The notes under the pieces are model-generated. The model was given only the letters and a program-made list of their open reading frames with translations. It did no database searches and was not told the DNA's origin. The translations under genes were made by a program, and so were the position numbers. Of a DNA stretch of 64,000 nucleotides, positions 55,061 through 64,000 are shown one piece after another (the first letter of the stretch is position 1; each line of letters opens with the position of its first letter). The stretch is from Serripes groenlandicus. Its lineage: Eukaryota > Mollusca > Bivalvia > Cardiida > Cardiidae. The DNA lies in contig JASEVX010000335.1 in the NCBI GenBank assembly GCA_031761405.1, positions 62,001 through 126,000 of the forward strand, in the 5' to 3' direction.

Positions 55061-56545
55061 GGCAAGGTGACCCAGGCATGCCAGAACAAGGCCATGATGG
55101 AACAAGTCGCCATAGCCAAACGAGGTGACAACGTTAAGTGGATGAAGACAGTGGCGAAAGAAGCGTACGATCTAAGTTTCCAAACCCTGGACTGGATAAA
55201 TGAGAATATCTACCATCTGAGGGTCCCCAGGAAATCGAAGAAAGACTGTTCGCCAATTTCAGGTCCCAGCCGGGATATTCGTCTCCAGACCATCCCAGAC
55301 ATAGAGCGAGTTGTATTGGACATGGGAGTAAAACCAGAGGAACAAGCTTCGGATGTTCCCGAGGAAGAAGCAGAGACAACCACTAGTCCAAAACCACAGC
55401 TGAGTTGGGCTGACCAAGTCGACGAATACCATTTGATTCATCCCGCAGAACAGCCCAGTTTTGAGCCTTGCTATGACCTGTCCGATTCGGTCAGAGCAAG
55501 TGAAGAAGATCTTCTGCGGAGCGATTTGGAGACTGTGGAAATTAACCAGACCCCAGATGAGGCACAGCCCATGGATATCGAGACGTCCTCACAGACTCTT
55601 GAGCTTTCCACTGAGGCGACTCCCACGGATCTGTTACCGGCAGTGGTGATGCCTACATCCAGGAAGTTCTCAAGCGTCAAATTTCCACCAAAGAAAGCCG
55701 AATGTTGGAGGAAGCAGGAAGGTCGTCATGAGAAAAGGAAAGATGAGAGACTTATCCCAAGATCGTCTCCCTGTGCTAGAAAGGAGACCGATACGAAGTT
55801 TACTCAACGTCACTCTGAGAGACGGCCAATTTCCCGAACTGATCAGACAAGACATCAGCCTCGGGAAGATAGAAAACGTCCTGCCTCCAGAAATCTCAGC
55901 AAAGATTTGAATAGAAGCCCCGCGAAACGAGTAAAGCCTTCTGTGACTATGTCGATGACGGCCCAATCGTCTAGCGGGCGAAGATCATCCACGTTGCCAC
56001 AGAGAACCCATTCTGTGCAGCCAGAGCGCCCAACTACAAGTGCTGGGCTGGGAGCACAGAAGAAGAGAGGGACAAAGACCTACAACCGGACAGTTGAGAT
56101 GCACGGAGTGGAGCTGACCGTGAATAGCCGCTTCCCCGCTGCTAACTTGAAAGAGGGGAAGAGAGCGGATAGAAAAACAGACGGAAGGACGAAACCCTGT
56201 ATTGTTTCTGGGTGCATGGAGGAAGTTGTCCAACAGAAGATCCATGCCCTACGAGAGCACCTTCCGAGCCTGTTCGACGAAAGGACTCAACTGTCTGAAG
56301 AGGTAACCAGGAAGCGCCTGTCAGCATTAAAGTTAATAGCACACTGGATGCTAGGAGGATGTGCCACCGTTTCGCAGCTTACCAAATACGTGGATGCCTT
56401 CGAAGTGCTGACGATAGAGCAGAATAGGGAAGTAAATGAGGAGCAATCTTCAGCCATGACAGAGATCTGCAGGGAAGGAACGATGCCAACTCCTCCCACT
56501 CAGAGGAGGGTCCCACACAGCTCCCAAGTTTACTGGGAATGGTAG
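55040..56545 (+). CDS. Zinc-finger ORF of a second LTR element (relative of 5840-7018)
   Basis: 501 codons. N-terminal third is helical (KWMKTVAKEAYDLSFQTLDW), then an acidic segment, then a basic RS-like region (NLSKDLNRSPAKRVKPS), a C2-H-type finger (CIVSGCMEEVVQQKIHALRE plus H), and a Leu-rich C-terminal domain (RKRLSALKLIAHWMLGGCAT). Order and style match the zinc-finger ORF at 6134-7018. No TatD domain follows: 56546-56820 has no such motifs before the purine tract and LTR. The first ~7 residues come from the 66-bp repeat, so the true start may differ. Role unknown. Confidence 0.65.
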   Translation: MTETRLLGKVTQACQNKAMMEQVAIAKRGDNVKWMKTVAKEAYDLSFQTLDWINENIYHLRVPRKSKKDCSPISGPSRDIRLQTIPDIERVVLDMGVKPEEQASDVPEEEAETTTSPKPQLSWADQVDEYHLIHPAEQPSFEPCYDLSDSVRASEEDLLRSDLETVEINQTPDEAQPMDIETSSQTLELSTEATPTDLLPAVVMPTSRKFSSVKFPPKKAECWRKQEGRHEKRKDERLIPRSSPCARKETDTKFTQRHSERRPISRTDQTRHQPREDRKRPASRNLSKDLNRSPAKRVKPSVTMSMTAQSSSGRRSSTLPQRTHSVQPERPTTSAGLGAQKKRGTKTYNRTVEMHGVELTVNSRFPAANLKEGKRADRKTDGRTKPCIVSGCMEEVVQQKIHALREHLPSLFDERTQLSEEVTRKRLSALKLIAHWMLGGCATVSQLTKYVDAFEVLTIEQNREVNEEQSSAMTEICREGTMPTPPTQRRVPHSSQVYWEW

Positions 56546-56820
56546 CAGACGTCGTGGCGAAAACAAGAGGTACCACCTGGACACTTACTGAAGGTGACGA
56601 CCAAGAATGCCAGACGCCTGTATCAACGACCTGTTCAGGATCCGGTGTGATACCCGATCCTTGACAAACTGTGAAGGACCCGGCGCCATGCCCGGTCTGA
56701 AGCAGTTATGGGTTTGTATAAACAATATCATTCCGGGTAGACCCAGGAGGTTGGAAATAATAGGACTCACTGGTGCAGTACCGCCGGCTAATCACACAGT
56801 TAGGTCCTTTCAAATAAAGT

Positions 56821-56990
56821 CGGGGGGAGTGTGGTGATTAGGCAAACCAGTCTGGCCAGTCACTCACTCTCGGTACTGTAGGCGCTTTGATTACGCGGGG
56901 ACCAGTCAGCAATTTGCGGGTCCTACTGCCCATTCCAAACGCTACAGCCAAGGTGTACACACGCTTTCCGAAGCATTAACTAAAGTATTA
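56821..56990 (+). repeat. Purine tract and 5' part of an LTR
   Basis: CGGGGGGAG then TGTGGTGATTAGGCAAACCA from 56830. Same position relative to the zinc-finger ORF as the LTR at 8688, but different in sequence after the first ~10 bases. The 3' end of the LTR is not defined; it overlaps the end of the PC4-like frame. Confidence 0.6.
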
Positions 56991-57379
56991 AGTATTACGC
57001 CATTAGATAGATAGGTAAGACACTTTACTAGCGACGAAGAAAGCACGTCTGGTTCTGATCCTTTATACGAGAACGACATCGACGAACAAATCCCGGATGT
57101 ATCAATATGGTGAGAATTTTCTACGAAACAATGTTTAGCATCCGCAAGATGCACATAAGTTGCGCCATTAAATGGCGTGAAGCAAACTTCTTTATTTTTT
57201 CCGAATGTAATAGAAGCTTTTACTACCTCCCCTTTAACATTCCTTTTTCCTACAAAAGACATGATGAAGTTAAGTTTCAACAACTTTAATTTGAAGAAGG
57301 ATGCATTTAACTCTAACTTCAAGGATTTTATTTCTTTCCAGTTGTCAATCTTCGCCTTTGCGATATTTCTATTGGTCAT
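56942..57379 (-). CDS. PC4-like small basic protein, tentative
   Basis: 145 codons from 57379; an internal Met (MSFVGKRNVKGEVV) may be the real start. The core NKEVCFTPFNGATYVHLADA followed by a SSMSFSYKGSEPDVLSSSLV segment has the strand-strand-helix order of the PC4/p15 single-stranded DNA-binding domain, in which a K-x-V-x-(V/F) strand contacts DNA. Similarity is weak and from memory. The last ~15 residues lie in LTR-like sequence, so the C-terminus may be truncated. A related fragment at 4346-4502 also abuts an LTR. It faces the secreted-protein ORF at 57702 across a 320-bp divergent spacer. Confidence 0.4.
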   Translation of the reverse strand: MTNRNIAKAKIDNWKEIKSLKLELNASFFKLKLLKLNFIMSFVGKRNVKGEVVKASITFGKNKEVCFTPFNGATYVHLADAKHCFVENSHHIDTSGICSSMSFSYKGSEPDVLSSSLVKCLTYLSNGVILNTLVNASESVCTPWL

Positions 57380-57701
57380 CTTTTGAGAAACTCAATAATC
57401 CGTGATGGGTTTTTTAAACCGTTGTAGCTAATTGGATGTTTAAACACTTTACATCCAAAAGATGTAAAATAATTTTACACATCGCTTCACACACTCTGTA
57501 GATTAGTTGTATACGCTTCATCTATAGTACAAACAAAGAGAGAACTCGCTTACATTTTAAATATAAGACAAAAACTAAAACACTTTCTTCAACTCAATCA
57601 AAATAGTCATTGCCCATTAATTATACAATACTTATCCTTTAAAAAATAAAGCGTCACTCGCTTTCTCCTCTCAGTTTCTATCAGCTTCTATATCTATTAG
57701 A

Positions 57702-58008
57702 ATGATGATTTATTTGTTTTTGATGTTAGCGATAAGTGTAGAAGGGGAACTTATGTATATGGACCAAGTGTGTCAGGATAATGGTCCGTTATTGGATTGT
57801 AGTGATGTAGGAGATGGGGGTTTCGCAATGAAAACGGAAAACATGGACATATAGAGAATGCAGTTTACTCGGTTGAAAGGAAAAATAGATTTAAGGATGC
57901 TACCGAATGTTGATAGGATAGACGTACAATATGGTGATGTGAGATGTATACAGGTGGAGAATCACAGAACTAACGTGCAACTCAATTATGGAAACGCTGA
58001 GATTGATT
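57702..58008 (+). pseudogene. Small secreted-protein ORF with in-frame TAG
   Basis: ATG at 57702 opens MMIYLFLMLAISVEG, a good signal peptide, then ELMYMDQVCQDNGPLLDCSD. TAG at 57852-57854 interrupts, and the same frame continues as MQFTRLKGKIDLRMLPNVDR, RIDVQYGDVRCIQVE and NVQLNYGNAEIDC before meeting an A run where a PolB fragment begins. Alternating hydrophobic residues and paired Cys suggest an extracellular beta-rich or leucine-rich-repeat-like domain. Not recognised. Either a decayed gene or one with read-through. Confidence 0.45.
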
Positions 58009-58420
58009 GTAAAAAAAAAAAAGATACCCGGTTTGCGGGCATTGGCCAAGCTTCGTTTAAACAAGTAATTATACTCAAAATATTAATTTGAATAGAAAAA
58101 AAAAATAGAATCACCCTTTTCTTTTGTCATAATTTCAGTTTCTGGGGAAAATTTGGTCAAAGGCTGAACCAAGGAGTCAGCGAATATATTCACGTCACTG
58201 AGCTGGATAAAAAATGAAAGATTTCCACATTTTAAATGAGGATCATAATCTTCACCTCGAGTACGAACACCAGTCAGGATTCGTGCATCTTCTTGGCTAC
58301 CTACACCACTTGCTGGGCACGACTCAAACTGTACGGAGTCTTGGACCAGTCTTACATTACGACTCGGACCAGATCATCTACGTCAGAAGTTTGTAGGAAG
58401 CGTCGAGAGACGAGTGTATG
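58009..58420 (+). pseudogene. Polinton-type DNA polymerase B, palm fragment with intron
   Basis: Before an apparent intron (58068-58137, GTAATT...TTTCAG) the frame codes IPGLRALAKLRLN, and after it FWGKFGQRLN, together the family-B motif B (KxxxNSxYG-like). Then, with frame changes in an A run (58203-58213) and again near 58345, come a MKDFHI... stretch, ATYTTCWARLKLYGVLDQ and HYDSDQIIYV (motif C). This overlaps in content with the 19902-24680 fragment but is a separate, plus-strand copy. At least two frameshifts make it dead. Confidence 0.75.
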
Positions 58421-58609
58421 TGTCGTTTGTAAAAACCTAATAAAAGCGATCTACCAGTATTATAATACATCATTACGAGCAGTACCCACTACATACTAAC
58501 CAGGGGCTGTATGGCCAGAGTTCTTGTGTGTGACGATATTTTCGGCCATTCTTTACGTCTCCATACTTAAATTATCGACGTTTTCTTGTGTTTAGACGAT
58601 TTTTAAGAG

Positions 58610-58773
58610 GTATTATCGCTTTAAGCTTTTTCACAGGAAAAGTCCCTACATCAAGCAAGTCAGTAGAAGACATGCCAGATTCTGAAGTTGACTTTCTTCT
58701 GGCAGCCAGTCAAGGCATTAAAAAAAGTATCAAAAGTGCTGTTTCTGCATATATAAAAAGGTGTTCCAAATAA
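58610..58773 (+). other. Possible terminal coding exon
   Basis: After an acceptor-like TTTTTCACAG (58629-58638) a frame runs VEDMPDSEVDFLLAASQGIK, KSIKSAVSAYIKRCSK, then TAA. Reads like protein but has no recognised family and no identified upstream exon. Confidence 0.25.
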
Positions 58774-59194
58774 CATCCGTTAAGTATCTGCAGCGCCCTA
58801 TAGCATTGAGAAGCCTGCTGTTTTGGAAAAACACCGGTAAAACCGTTGCGTCATTCCATTCCTGTGCAGAGAGAGCAACTGCCCTTAACAAGTGAAGGGC
58901 AGTCCGAGCTTCGTTACGAGATGTCTCCTGCCGCACCCAGCCTAAGAGGTCAGTCAACTTTAGCTAAATAAGTGGGCGAGCAGTTAGATCCTCTTCCTGA
59001 GTTATCTTCTGTCACCACCACCCTAAGATGTCAGCCGCTTTCGGCAAGTCAAGGTCCGATATGTAAATGATTGAATATCTTCCTTCCCCAATTTTAAATG
59101 TCCCGATTCTCCTTCTAAGATTATATTAATTTTATTGCCAGAAACAGCACACATGTTTTTATTTCGCATCATATGGATTTGCCTCAGCTGTGGT

Positions 59195-59895
59195 ATTTGT
59201 CTGTGCTGTCTAAGCGTATACGTCTTTTAAGATAGACCTGTTGACCTGGAATATTTCATTATTTCAAAATAACTATCCAACGATATCTGGCTTATACTTT
59301 CAACATAACCTGTATCTTCTTAATTCAACTTTAATGTTTTTTCTTTTCTTATAACATTCTTGCAGCTTTGCACGAATATAGATAGAAAGCTAGTAATTTT
59401 ATATCAAAATATGCCACGTTTATTTGACCTACTTTGTCTGTACATCTTTTAGGGATAGACCTGTTGACCTCGATTATTTCATTGTTTCAAATAACTATCC
59501 CACGATATCTGGCTTATGCTTTCAACATAACCTGTATCTTTTTAATTAAACTTTCATGTTTTTCCTTTCTTATAACATTTTTGCAACTTGGCACGCATAT
59601 GAATAGAAAGCTATTAATTGTGTATCAAAATATGCCACGTTTACTTGACCTACTTTGTCCTAATGCACGCCTGATGTTCATAATAACCAACAATCTATCA
59701 TGGATGATTAAATGTTTATAATGACCAAACTATATCATGGATGTTCTGATAAATGTACTAGCGGCTAAGTTATGTAATTTTTCTTGGCGATTATGATTAG
59801 GTTTTTTTTTCTGTAAGACGTGCCGAGAACATAGAAACATTCGAGGTCACCGGATCGACTACATCCAGAAGAATACGCTTAGACAGCACAGACAA
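59195..59895. repeat. Inverted TAAGCGTAT motifs around ~227-bp direct repeats
   Basis: GTCTGTGCTGTCTAAGCGTA at 59199-59220 and its inverted copy at 59871-59893. Between them two direct copies of a ~227-bp unit (GACCTGTTGACCT... ACGATATCTGGCTTA, at 59238 and 59460). Confidence 0.7.
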
Positions 59896-60089
59896 TAATT
59901 AGGTCATTTCAACAAGGTATAATGTTAGTCTGTTCATCCTTTCATTTAAAATCCCACATTATTTATTAAACCAGTTTCATATTAATTCAATCGGGATGTT
60001 CCTTAATGAACACACGTGAAACATCTGCGCATTATATCTGTCACAACTATTCAATATATTAATATCATTTATAACAAGTGTCCAAAATT

Positions 60090-60247
60090 TGATGGAGATG
60101 AATGTTCTGATTCACTTTCATGAAGATTGGATGCAAAATGTAGCCTGTAGAGTGTTAACAAGCTGAAATGTTGACGACGGACGAACGCCGGACAAAATGT
60201 GATCACATAAGCCCACCCTTGCACTTCGTGCATAGGTGAGCTAAAAA
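60090..60247 (+). repeat. Helitron-like element remnant
   Basis: GACGACGGACGAACGCCGGA, then a palindromic end CACCCTTGCACTTCGTGCAT and AGGTGAGCTAAAAACC. Confidence 0.6.
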
Positions 60248-60500
60248 CCTGGAACGATTTACATGTTACAAGAAAGTTGGACTCTTAAGCTTTAATTGTT
60301 AAATAGAAGCAATGTAGACAGTCGTGTTTTTTTTCTCTTTTTTCTTAGCATTCTTTAATATACAATATTAAAAGCAAAGTCAAGACAAATGTATTCTGGT
60401 GTTATGTTCGAATCTTGTTGCATGCGGAAATGTTGTTCCCATTTCATTCGTCGCGGTTTGCAAACATGGCATCCTCTCACACATATTCAGATTAGAACAC

Positions 60501-60508
60501 TATAAAAA
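60501..60508 (+). promoter_or_regulatory. TATA box of the coiled-coil gene
   Basis: TATAAAAA about 70 bases before the ATG at 60575, leaving room for a start site near 60530. Sequence-only call. Confidence 0.45.
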
Positions 60509-60574
60509 GAAGCATTTTTTAAATAACATTTCATAGCTTGCTTTAACGTGCATTCAACAGCTGTAACCATCACC

Positions 60575-61856
60575 ATGAATGGAGAAGCATTTGCCGATTT
60601 ACTGTCTTTGACGACTCCGTTGAGCGTAACATTTCAGGAAAATGAGGTAAGAAGTATTTAAATTGTATTTTCATTAACTCAGAAAGAAGAAAGTAATGGA
60701 TCTGTTACTTGTCTTCAATACTTTTTGTGTCATCCTGCGTAGCATGGTAGGCACTTAGGGATTACTTTTTTGTCCGGCGTCTGTGTGTCTGTCCGTCACA
60801 CTTTTTCATCACACATTCAATGAGCAGGTGCATGTGACACACATGCTCCGCGGAGCACTCCATTCTAGTTCAATTATAAAACAGTGGTTTTCTTACATTG
60901 CACTTTTTTCACAAGCAATTGTTTACATAGAGCATTAGCTTTTATGACTTTACTCAATCGATATATGTCGACGTATATTATCTCATCGTTGTAAAAACGA
61001 TACGAATATATCAATATACACGAATGTCGACAAAATATAAAATAACTTAAGCCATTGTTATGGCTCATGTGAGTAAACGTTTGTGTTAAGGTTTCTGAAA
61101 AATAATCTAGCGATTCGTTCGAACTTGACAATCGTAAATTCGACGGTTATAAGACGTTTGTGATATGTATACATAATTTGAAATTCAATGTCTAGATTTC
61201 GAGAGTTGACTAAACTTGGAAAATAATGTTTGAAGTAGACATTCCTCCTAATTTTAATATTTATATTTTAGGCTAAGATTGAGAAACTGAAAGAAGAAAA
61301 AACAACGTTAGAAGAAGAAAAGAGTGCGTTGGTAGAAGATATCAGATTGCTTAATGAAGAAAACAATCAAGTTGATAAACTGAAGACAGAAAATGACTCA
61401 TTGAAATATGATCGACTGATGCTAAAAACCGAAATAGCGGATCTTGAATTCAAGATCAAGGACATGAATAGCAGAAACGAACGTTTAACGGATCAATTAA
61501 AAGAACGTGAGAACACAATTAGTGATATAAATGAACAATGTGAAAGCTCTGATAGCAAATCACGAAGAGTGGAATTTGAAATATCTCAGTATAAGTCGTA
61601 TCATGAAACAATAAAACGTATTACTCATTGTTTAGATGTAGAAAATAGTATGAAGCAGAATCTTAAAAGAAGGAGTGTATTTAGCGCCATATTTAACAGT
61701 GCTAAAAAGTTTAAAATGTCTGATAATTGCAGCCGCAATTGTTCCAGAAGGATGACAACGGTAAGATTAAGAAGTCATATAAAAGGAACGACCCGTTACC
61801 TAGGTACGCAACATAAGATATTTGAGTGGAGACATGAAATACACACAGGTGGCTAA
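60575..61856 (+). CDS. Two-exon coiled-coil gene, unknown function
   Basis: Exon 1 60575-60646 codes MNGEAFADLLSLTTPLSVTF and QENE (24 codons) with donor GTAAGA. Exon 2 starts 61272 after TATATTTTAG and stays in phase: KIEKLKEEKTTLEEEKSALV, a coiled coil to about residue 135, then LKRRSVFSAIFNSAKKFKMS and a Cys/Arg-rich stretch. It runs to TGA at 61854, 218 residues in all, unless the good donor ACG/GTAAGA at 61759-61764 is used. The basic VF motif matches SRKRENVFDTFLARLKVPKI of the coiled-coil ORF at 37032-38027. The intron holds a short Helitron-like insertion. Intact frame, TATA box and clean splice sites make this one of the more gene-like loci here. Confidence 0.65.
60735..60869 (+). 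mobile_element. Short Helitron-like insertion in the intron
   Basis: Ends with hairpin GCTCCGCGGAGC, then ACTCCATTCTAG followed by T, as at the other CTAG-type ends. Contains GTCTGTCCGTC. Confidence 0.6.
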
Positions 61857-63569
61857 ATGGACAACACAAAAATGTATGAACAAAATGAAACACCAGCAGC
61901 CCCAGTACAACATAAAGACTAACAGTTTTGTAGAGACATTTATTTCCTTGAAACGCATTTTGTATATTTTATTTGCTTTTTTCCATGTGTATAATGTTTG
62001 TGTACCATTCTGCAATTTTTATGGCAATGTTCAAGACCCAGTCAATGCCTTGTATTTGTTTTATTGCATTCAAATTCAATGCTTTCCAAAAATTTATTTG
62101 CATGCACAATGGAATAATTTATATTTGTACATGTTAAAGGTTATTCAAGATTAAGTGCTGACCTTGTACTAAAATCCTTTTTTGTATTTTATATTATATT
62201 TTCTTAAAATCAGACAAGCATTTGCATAAAAATGGAATTTTCAAATTTTGTCATTTTGCCCCTTTTTTGATGCCGCCTGACTGCCATGTTTTTCGACCAA
62301 TCAGTATGGCTTGAACAATTTTTATAGATGGTCACCCAATGAACATTTCTACCAAATTATATTTGAATCTGACAAGGAGAAGATTTTTAAAGTTTGGACC
62401 TTTTGCCCCCTTTCTGATGCCGCAGCAACCAAAGTTCTCAATGGAATTTAAATCTTTGAACAACTTTGAAAGATGCCAACCAGAGGAACAGTCCTGTGAT
62501 GTTTCACGGAAATTGTCTTTGGAGTTTGGGAGGAGATGATGTTTAAAGCTAAAAGTTAACGCCGGACGGACGACGGACAAAAAGTGATCAGAATAGCTCA
62601 CCTTGAGCCTTCGGCTCAGGTGATCTAAAAAGACTTGTATAGTGAAACTCTTTAAAAATCTTCTTGTCAGAAACCGTTATTAGGCTTAGGGCTACCAAAG
62701 GACAATGTGCATTTACCATCAAAAACGGCCCATCTTCAGAATAAGATGAAATTTGCACATTATATTGCCTCATATGTCCCCTTTCAATATTGCCATAAAT
62801 TAAATCAATATCACGCTTATTAGTCCAGTCATATTGTTACCAAAATACTTCAGAAAATGGGAAAAGCACCAAATTTTGAACACATGTTTTTACGGGCGAA
62901 TAAAAAAAAATGAGCCCTAGACCCAAGCTGAAAAATCCAAGATGGCCGCCAAAATCCAAAATGGCCGCCATGCACTTTTTCATAATAAAATAATTTAATA
63001 AAAACCCTTATTTGATATTTTATAAACAATTCAACTGGTTTTTTTATGTCCTATTGAGAAATAAGTATTCAGCTGCATTAAAATGATATTTTAATGGCTA
63101 TTTTGATTATAATTCAATTAAATCAGTTCTCTCCACTTGATATACATATGTAATTTTAAACCAGTTATCTCCCTTTGTTATTAGTCTGCCATTTGCAGGA
63201 TGACATTGTGCCAACATTTTGAAGCATATTTTTCCTGTTAAAGGTGAAAGCAAGCATACTTTAAAACACTTGATGTTTATATAAAGAGGTAAGTAATAAC
63301 TTTCATGAAAGCACTGAAAGCACTGATAAGACAAACAAAATTATAATAGATAAATTATTTGTCATGCTTTTGACCTTTTTGAGACAATATATCGCTACTT
63401 TGGTAATGTTTATACTTTTTGTATTGAGAAGCTAAGCAATGCGTAACATACATGTATTGATAAAGTCTTATTAAATAGCTGTTAAAACATATGTTTATGT
63501 AAATGAAGCATTTTAAAAATAGTAGATTTGATAATTGTAAATTGAAATAGTTTTATTTTGATTTTTCAG
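61857..63569. other. Flanking sequence with Helitron-like remnant
   Basis: 62180-62640 is a Helitron/Pearl-like remnant (GATGCCGC repeats at 62270 and 62415, CCGGACGGACGACGGAC, terminal TAGCTCACCTTGAGCC... AGGTGATCTAAAAAG). 62935-62975 has GATGGCCGCC repeats. No gene recognised. Confidence 0.5.
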
Positions 63570-63633
63570 CCTGAACCAATCATGTAGAAACTAACTTTAA
63601 TAATGTAGTGCTGGATCATGTTGTCTTGTTTGC

Positions 63634-63645
63634 TTATATATACTA
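63634..63645 (+). promoter_or_regulatory. TATA-like element
   Basis: TTATATATACTA about 30 bases before ATG 63670. The short distance would give a very short leader. Confidence 0.3.
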
Positions 63646-63669
63646 TACTAACACAACTAACCAACAAAC

Positions 63670-64000
63670 ATGGCTGATGGTCTAAATATCTTCAAACATG
63701 GGAAAAAGCCCAAGTCCATCGATTGGTCAAAATGTATTTTCTGCCAAAGCAAATGTAATGCATTGCTAACAAGTCCAACTACATTAAAATCAAACAACAA
63801 AATTGGCTATATATCATTGTCAGAAGATTTGAAGAAGTTTGATGACTTGAAATGCCTCCCTATGCCAGTTGATTTAAGCCTATTCGATGATGGAGAAGGA
63901 ATGGAGGAAACGTTTCTAAAACACAAAGCTAAATGGCACAAACTATGTAGAAAAAAATTTGGTAGACTGAAATTAGAGCGGATTGGAAAGAGATTGTATT
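63670..64000 (+). CDS. N-terminus of a dispersed zinc-binding protein family, cut by window end
   Basis: ATG at 63670, open for 110 codons to the edge. MADGLNIFKHGKKPKSIDWS then CIFCQSKC (CxxC) and, after a ~60-residue spacer with FDDLKCLPMPVDLSLFDDGE, KAKWHKLCRKKFGRLKLERI (HxxC). CxxC...HxxC spacing suggests a single treble-clef-like zinc site. From memory, very similar N-termini (W.KC.FCQ...DDG.G.E...WHK.C) belong to large uncharacterised protein families in bivalves and cnidarians that behave like mobile-element genes. No function is established. Confidence 0.6.
   Translation, partial: MADGLNIFKHGKKPKSIDWSKCIFCQSKCNALLTSPTTLKSNNKIGYISLSEDLKKFDDLKCLPMPVDLSLFDDGEGMEETFLKHKAKWHKLCRKKFGRLKLERIGKRLY

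Noticed and set aside
61822..62154. 110-codon plus-strand frame after the coiled-coil gene
   Set aside because: Composition is that of AT-rich 3' flank, with overlapping antisense frames and no recognisable domain.

Overview
The window is eukaryotic, animal, and almost certainly from a bivalve mollusc. The grounds are GT-AG introns inside coding stretches, low gene density in AT-rich DNA, tRNA-derived SINEs, and many 'Pearl'-type elements (tandem core repeats next to tetranucleotide runs, palindromic ends, CTAG termini) of the kind described from bivalves. The species cannot be named from sequence alone. Bacterial features (operons, ribosome binding sites) do not apply.

Layout. 1-1.4 kb: minus-strand Ty3-like gag with an N-terminal helix-hairpin-helix. 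1.7-3.66 kb: a Helitron/Pearl-like 156-bp tandem array. 4.1-8.94 kb: RS-rich zinc-finger ORF and TatD-family metallohydrolase ORF followed by a purine tract and a TG...CA LTR; an inverted copy of that LTR lies at 4.09-4.34 kb beside a possible PC4-like gene fragment. 9-12.9 kb: SINE, small repeats and the broken N-terminal half of a Polinton/Maverick-type DNA polymerase B. 12.9-25 kb: overlapping inverted repeats carrying a recurring TAAGCGTAT motif, two exons of a DDE-type transposase, and a second, minus-strand PolB fragment. That fragment is cut by a 1.5-kb Helitron-like insertion and blown up into a 59-bp minisatellite of about 36 copies. 25-36 kb: SINEs, Helitron-like repeats and a minus-strand spliced gene for an atypical homeodomain protein whose introns are full of repeats. 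37-38 kb: coiled-coil ORF. 38.9-42.4 kb: a TTCATGAA-rich repeat and a frameshifted copy of a dispersed uncharacterised gene family. 42.9-46.8 kb: fold-back element, SINE, ~300-bp repeats invaded by a Pearl-like element, and a TTAA-flanked MITE. 48.3-48.9 kb: SGNH-hydrolase-like ORF with a one-base slip in a T run. 49.5-53.4 kb: two more Helitron-like elements and a SINE after a poly-G run. 53.5-57 kb: PIF1-helicase exons, a 66-bp repeat and a second zinc-finger retroelement ORF ending in purine tract plus LTR start. 56.9-61.9 kb: PC4-like ORF, small secreted-protein ORF, a third PolB fragment, and a two-exon coiled-coil gene. 63.67-64 kb: start of a dispersed zinc-binding protein gene, cut by the window end.

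How it fits together. Most of the window is transposon graveyard. Two themes stand out. (1) Ty3-like retroelements whose last ORF is an RS/zinc-finger protein, in one copy followed by a TatD-like nuclease with all visible metal ligands. (2) A scattered set of PolB fragments, TAAGCGTAT inverted ends, two related coiled-coil proteins, PC4-like ORFs, an SGNH-like protein and a small secreted protein, which may be remnants of one or more large DNA transposons or endogenous virus-like elements; that link is inference only. The homeodomain gene is the best candidate for a host gene.
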